A stretch of 64,000 bases of DNA from assembly GCF_947501165.1 (NCBI RefSeq), contig NZ_CANMUU010000001.1, positions 1,116,001-1,180,000 of the forward strand, in the 5' to 3' direction. How positions within the stretch are numbered: the stretch's first letter is position 1; each line of letters begins with the position of its first letter. The notes beneath the pieces were generated by a model. The model saw only the letters and a program-made list of their open reading frames with translations, had not been told where the DNA came from and ran no database searches. This DNA is from an uncultured Allomuricauda sp. GTDB taxonomy: Bacteria > Bacteroidota > Bacteroidia > Flavobacteriales > Flavobacteriaceae. Of this stretch, positions 60,966 through 64,000 are shown piece after piece. The position numbers and the translations under genes are program-made.

Positions 60966-61268
60966 ATGTCCGAAACACTAGTTTTTATACTCTTTTTGCT
61001 TCCTTCTTTGATATGCGTTGGACTGTGTTTCATTAAAGATGCAGTAAAAGGACGGGGCTTAATATTGAACATTTTACTGATTTTAAACGCACTACTGTAC
61101 CTTTTTCCTTTGGCCTACGCTTTTTTTTCTACGCCTCCCGATGGAAATATGTGGGATGAAAATGGTCCTGGGGCCATACTGTGGTTGTATTTTATGATAC
61201 TGCCCATATGTGGTTTAGCCTTTATTGTACTTCTTATCCTAAAGTTGGTTTTTAGAAGAAAGGGATAA
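60966..61268 (+). CDS. small hydrophobic membrane protein of unknown function
   Basis: A 100-residue protein with three predicted membrane helices (about residues 5-23, 29-52 and 71-95). A soluble loop FFSTPPDGNMWDENGPGAIL lies between helices 2 and 3, and a basic tail (RRKG) closes it. I do not recognise a family. It is 36 bp after the PorP/SprF-like gene on the same strand and may be transcribed with it, since no terminator is seen between them. It has no known link to type IX secretion. Confidence 0.6.
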   Translation: MSETLVFILFLLPSLICVGLCFIKDAVKGRGLILNILLILNALLYLFPLAYAFFSTPPDGNMWDENGPGAILWLYFMILPICGLAFIVLLILKLVFRRKG

Positions 61269-61391
61269 TATTGTAAATACTTTACAGTTATCATGGGGTA
61301 AAGTTAGAATTCCAATACCAAAAAACCCTGTATTCAGGGGTTGGACTCCATGTATTCCACCTTAGTTTTGTTAAAAAATAAAATGACTTTT

Positions 61392-63947
61392 ATGAAAACC
61401 TCGTTTTTTGGCATTCGTACATTAGTTCCTGTATGGACGCTTCTATTTTGTTGTGTAACAAATCTTCAATCACAAAACGACACAATTTGGTATGATGCCA
61501 AATGGAAAGAATCTGACAAGGCCAAAGCCACGTTCTACAGAATTTCATCCAAAGCGGAAAATGACCTGTTCAGGGTTCGCGATTATTACATAAGTGGCCA
61601 ATTGCAAATGGAAGGCTATTCCACAAAGACGGATAGAGATTATTGGGAAGGCAAAGTAGTCTGGTATCGTGAAAACGGAAAACCATTTCAGGTAGGGAAT
61701 TTTGTCAATGGAAGACTTGAAGGGGAGTTTATCAGCTACTTGGGGGATGAAAAGTTGACAGGAACCTACAAAAGAGGGCGTTTTGTCGCAGGAAAGCAGA
61801 ATGTGGATTACCGCAATTATTTGTTTTATTCCGAATTCAGGAACGATACTTTGGTCGAAATCTCCCATTCAGGTAGTTTCACGGGTAGAAGAAACGAACG
61901 ATATAGTGCCAAGAATGAAAAGGGGGAAACGAAAATCATCAAAAGCATCTCTTATGACAATGATGAAAATATCATCGCGGAAGGAATCTACATGGATGGC
62001 ATACTTCACGATGGTTCCGAGCTTAGTTTTTATGATTTAGGGCTAGCTTCCAGAACTATTACACATTACGAAAAAGGAAAATATCTAAATACATCATATT
62101 ATGATGAAGCTGGTGTGCTACGTGTTCATTTTATGACTAAGCCTAAATATCAGAGCGTTTTTTATGATCGTGATGGAAAAAAATTGGACAGCATAGAATA
62201 TCGTTGGAAAAATGGATACTTGAGTCCTTATGAAGGAAAAAAATATACAGGTAAAAGCGGCTACATCAGTGGTAAAGATATTGAATACGGAATGATACAG
62301 GCCTATGAGTCAGGATACATGGTCTGGGAGAAAAAATATGATAAAGGAGAATTGCAATCCTATACCACATATGGCCCGGAAAATAGAAAGGAAAAGATAC
62401 TTTACTATAATGCTCAGGGAAAGGTGAACGACTCTTTGGTATACCAAAAGTATAGTCCGTGGAACGGAACGGAATATGCATTGGATTTTGTAAGAAAATA
62501 TAAGGAGGGTAAAATAGTATATGAGACGCAATATTACCAAGACACCAAGAATATCTTTAAGAGCCGGGATGGAGCAACAGAGGTATACTATGATATGAAG
62601 GGCAATGAAATAGGTAGACTGACCCTTTCCAAGGAAAACTACTATACTCCTTTGACAGGAAAACAATTCTTTAAAGATTCAAAAGGTCGTTTAACAAGTG
62701 TTTACGAATACAAAGATGAAGTTAAGATTAAGGACATCAATATCGCGTACGATTATGATAGTGGTATCGGTTATAAGGAAGAAACCTTTTATGGTCCAAA
62801 CGGATACAATTATGTCAAAAAAGTACAGTACTACGGGAATGGCAATAAGAGGTCTGAAATAAGTTATAAACGCTATAAAGAAACGGAAGGCGTCTTTTAT
62901 AATGAAAAGGGCGAGAAAGTAAGCACCTATGACTATGTAAACCAAGACGGACAGCTTTTCGAGTATTTCTATGGTACGGATGTATTGAAGAGAATGGAAA
63001 AAAAGAATATGGGTGTTACGGAGAAATTGATGAGGTATGAACAGGTATATCTAAGGGGAAATGAAAAGAAACAAGTGCTGATAGAAGATATCGATGTCGA
63101 TTCTTATGCACGTGTGTATACCCGTGATGGAGAGTTGCTTTCCACACTAAAATACAAGAATAAAAAACCTTTTGAGGGTACATTTTACGATTACCAAACG
63201 CGGGAAAGGTTCACTTTTTTAAATGGAAAGAAAAACGGGGCCTATGAGAAATTGACCTATAATCAAGAACCTGAGATTGTTGGTAAATATTTGGATGATG
63301 TTAAAGAGGGGAAGTTCACATATTATGATGCCTACGGAAATGTTACCCATTTCATAAGCTTTAGTGAAGGTAAAAGAGAAGGCGAAGCAACATATTATGA
63401 TGTCTCTGGTAATGTGGTTTCCTCGATGATTTTCAAAAATGACCTGCCCTATGAAGGCAAAGAGATTTTGTCCAACTATCAAGGAAAAGCAGAAAAGATA
63501 TATGCGAATGGAGTGCTCATCAGTGAATTGAAACCGTTAAAAACAGGTAATGTATTAAGGAAGTACAGTAAAGATGGTGACGATACGGTCACAATATATC
63601 ATCCAGGAATAAATAAGGCAAAATATAGCTTTTCCTTAAGCAGGGAAGCACTTAATGGTACTGTTATTCGGTACAATACAGAAGGAGATGAAATTCACAG
63701 AGCTACTTTCAAGGCCGGAAAATTTGAAAGTGGTACGGTTTGGGTTTTACCCACATATGATTATGACAAAGAGTTGGAAAAGGTAGTTTGTGCCAAAAAT
63801 TCTGAAGCTCTAGAGGTTCAGTATGTATCTAAAGAAGGTAAAACGGTATTCAAGGCATATGAACAAATAAGGCCCAGTGCGTCCAGAACGTTTATGGACC
63901 GACTTGATGTTCGGTTGGATTATGTGAACTATCTGGATTTATATTAA
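61392..63947 (+). CDS. secreted YwqK/MORN-like repeat protein
   Basis: A protein of about 851 residues starting MKTSFFGIRTLVPVWTLLFC, with a cleavable signal ending near NLQSQ. The rest is a long array of about 20-25-residue repeats of the form YDxxGNxxxxxxYxxGKxxG, for example ISGQLQMEGYSTK, TYYDVSGNVVSSMIFKNDLP and KYLDDVKEGKFTYYDAYGN. These are the beta-hairpin (MORN/YwqK) repeats annotated as toxin-antitoxin YwqK-family antitoxin in Firmicutes, but no toxin is near. An elongated beta structure on the cell surface is likely. The ATG at 61392 suits the signal; upstream starts (TTG 61341, ATG 61383) are alternatives. No C-terminal sorting domain is seen. Confidence 0.78.
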   Translation: MKTSFFGIRTLVPVWTLLFCCVTNLQSQNDTIWYDAKWKESDKAKATFYRISSKAENDLFRVRDYYISGQLQMEGYSTKTDRDYWEGKVVWYRENGKPFQVGNFVNGRLEGEFISYLGDEKLTGTYKRGRFVAGKQNVDYRNYLFYSEFRNDTLVEISHSGSFTGRRNERYSAKNEKGETKIIKSISYDNDENIIAEGIYMDGILHDGSELSFYDLGLASRTITHYEKGKYLNTSYYDEAGVLRVHFMTKPKYQSVFYDRDGKKLDSIEYRWKNGYLSPYEGKKYTGKSGYISGKDIEYGMIQAYESGYMVWEKKYDKGELQSYTTYGPENRKEKILYYNAQGKVNDSLVYQKYSPWNGTEYALDFVRKYKEGKIVYETQYYQDTKNIFKSRDGATEVYYDMKGNEIGRLTLSKENYYTPLTGKQFFKDSKGRLTSVYEYKDEVKIKDINIAYDYDSGIGYKEETFYGPNGYNYVKKVQYYGNGNKRSEISYKRYKETEGVFYNEKGEKVSTYDYVNQDGQLFEYFYGTDVLKRMEKKNMGVTEKLMRYEQVYLRGNEKKQVLIEDIDVDSYARVYTRDGELLSTLKYKNKKPFEGTFYDYQTRERFTFLNGKKNGAYEKLTYNQEPEIVGKYLDDVKEGKFTYYDAYGNVTHFISFSEGKREGEATYYDVSGNVVSSMIFKNDLPYEGKEILSNYQGKAEKIYANGVLISELKPLKTGNVLRKYSKDGDDTVTIYHPGINKAKYSFSLSREALNGTVIRYNTEGDEIHRATFKAGKFESGTVWVLPTYDYDKELEKVVCAKNSEALEVQYVSKEGKTVFKAYEQIRPSASRTFMDRLDVRLDYVNYLDLY

Positions 63948-63967
63948 AAAGAAGTCTTTCTTTGAAT

Positions 63968-63997
63968 AAAAAAGCATCGGTTTTCCGATGCTTTTTT
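63968..63997 (+). terminator. terminator after the YwqK/MORN-like gene
   Basis: AAAAAAGCATCGG (63968-63980), loop TTTT, CCGATGCTTTTTT (63985-63997): a perfect 13-bp repeat 20 bp after the stop. Confidence 0.92.
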
Positions 63998-64000
63998 GTG

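Noticed and set aside
61320..61345. AACCCTG/CAGGGGTT hairpin between the small membrane protein and the repeat protein
   Set aside because: It has a T tract only when read on the minus strand, where no gene ends, so it was not called a terminator.

Overview
The window comes from a low-GC member of the Bacteroidota, almost certainly a marine-type Flavobacteriaceae. The evidence is the gliding genes gldD and gldE, a type IX secretion substrate with a gliding/CHU_C-type C-terminus beside a PorP/SprF-like gene, several TonB receptors with carboxypeptidase-regulatory N-termini, a DUF4270 lipoprotein next to glmS, an F1 operon holding only atpD-atpC, and promoters of the TAnnTTTG (-7) type with almost no Shine-Dalgarno sequences. 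No rRNA, tRNA, insertion sequence, prophage or CRISPR array was seen. It reads as core chromosome.

Layout. 1-9.3 kb: end of a glycogen/starch synthase-like gene, DUF4270 lipoprotein, glmS, a TonB receptor, atpDC. 9.3-19.8 kb: a dispersed biotin region (bioF-DUF2007-bioD, bioA, a FabF-like ketosynthase, bioB) with a GNAT gene, a membrane glycosyltransferase, a Coa1-like gene and an NfeD-flotillin pair interspersed. 19.8-26.9 kb: cupin protein, recX, rng with a structured leader, an unlisted 29-residue basic protein, HU, then mutY-ssb-gldE-gldD. 26.9-37.9 kb: a coiled-coil lipoprotein, a Met/His-rich outer membrane protein with a CNGKC protein (possible copper pair), an EamA transporter, an active/inactive M16 protease pair, rplU-rpmA, and a TonB receptor. 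38.2-46.3 kb: LytS/LytTR two-component pair, SDR reductase, ahcY, a phosphopantetheinyl transferase, and a thiamine-binding protein/PnuC/NadR-like kinase/DUF4301 operon. 46.3-51.3 kb: two tiny membrane proteins, a small secreted protein, a sigma-54 activator and a convergent hybrid kinase with its own HPt domain. 51.3-55.8 kb: a TPP riboswitch followed by a TonB receptor, a signal-less NMT1/THI5-like protein and a Gfo/Idh/MocA oxidoreductase. 55.8-64 kb: a 1329-residue type IX secreted protein containing a mosaic 3 x 300-bp repeat, a PorP/SprF-like protein, a small membrane protein and an 868-residue YwqK/MORN-like repeat protein.

The best leads for something undescribed are: (1) the TPP-riboswitch locus, whose THI5-like protein has neither a signal peptide nor the catalytic residues of the yeast enzyme; (2) the thiamine-binding/PnuC/NadR-like kinase operon about 7 kb away, which may be a thiamine salvage route; (3) the tiny membrane proteins, small secreted protein and sigma-54 phosphorelay; (4) the rng leader, with two perfect stem-loops and a boxA-like element; (5) the ketosynthase in the biotin region. 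All functional assignments are from reading the sequence and from recalled family knowledge; no database search was run.
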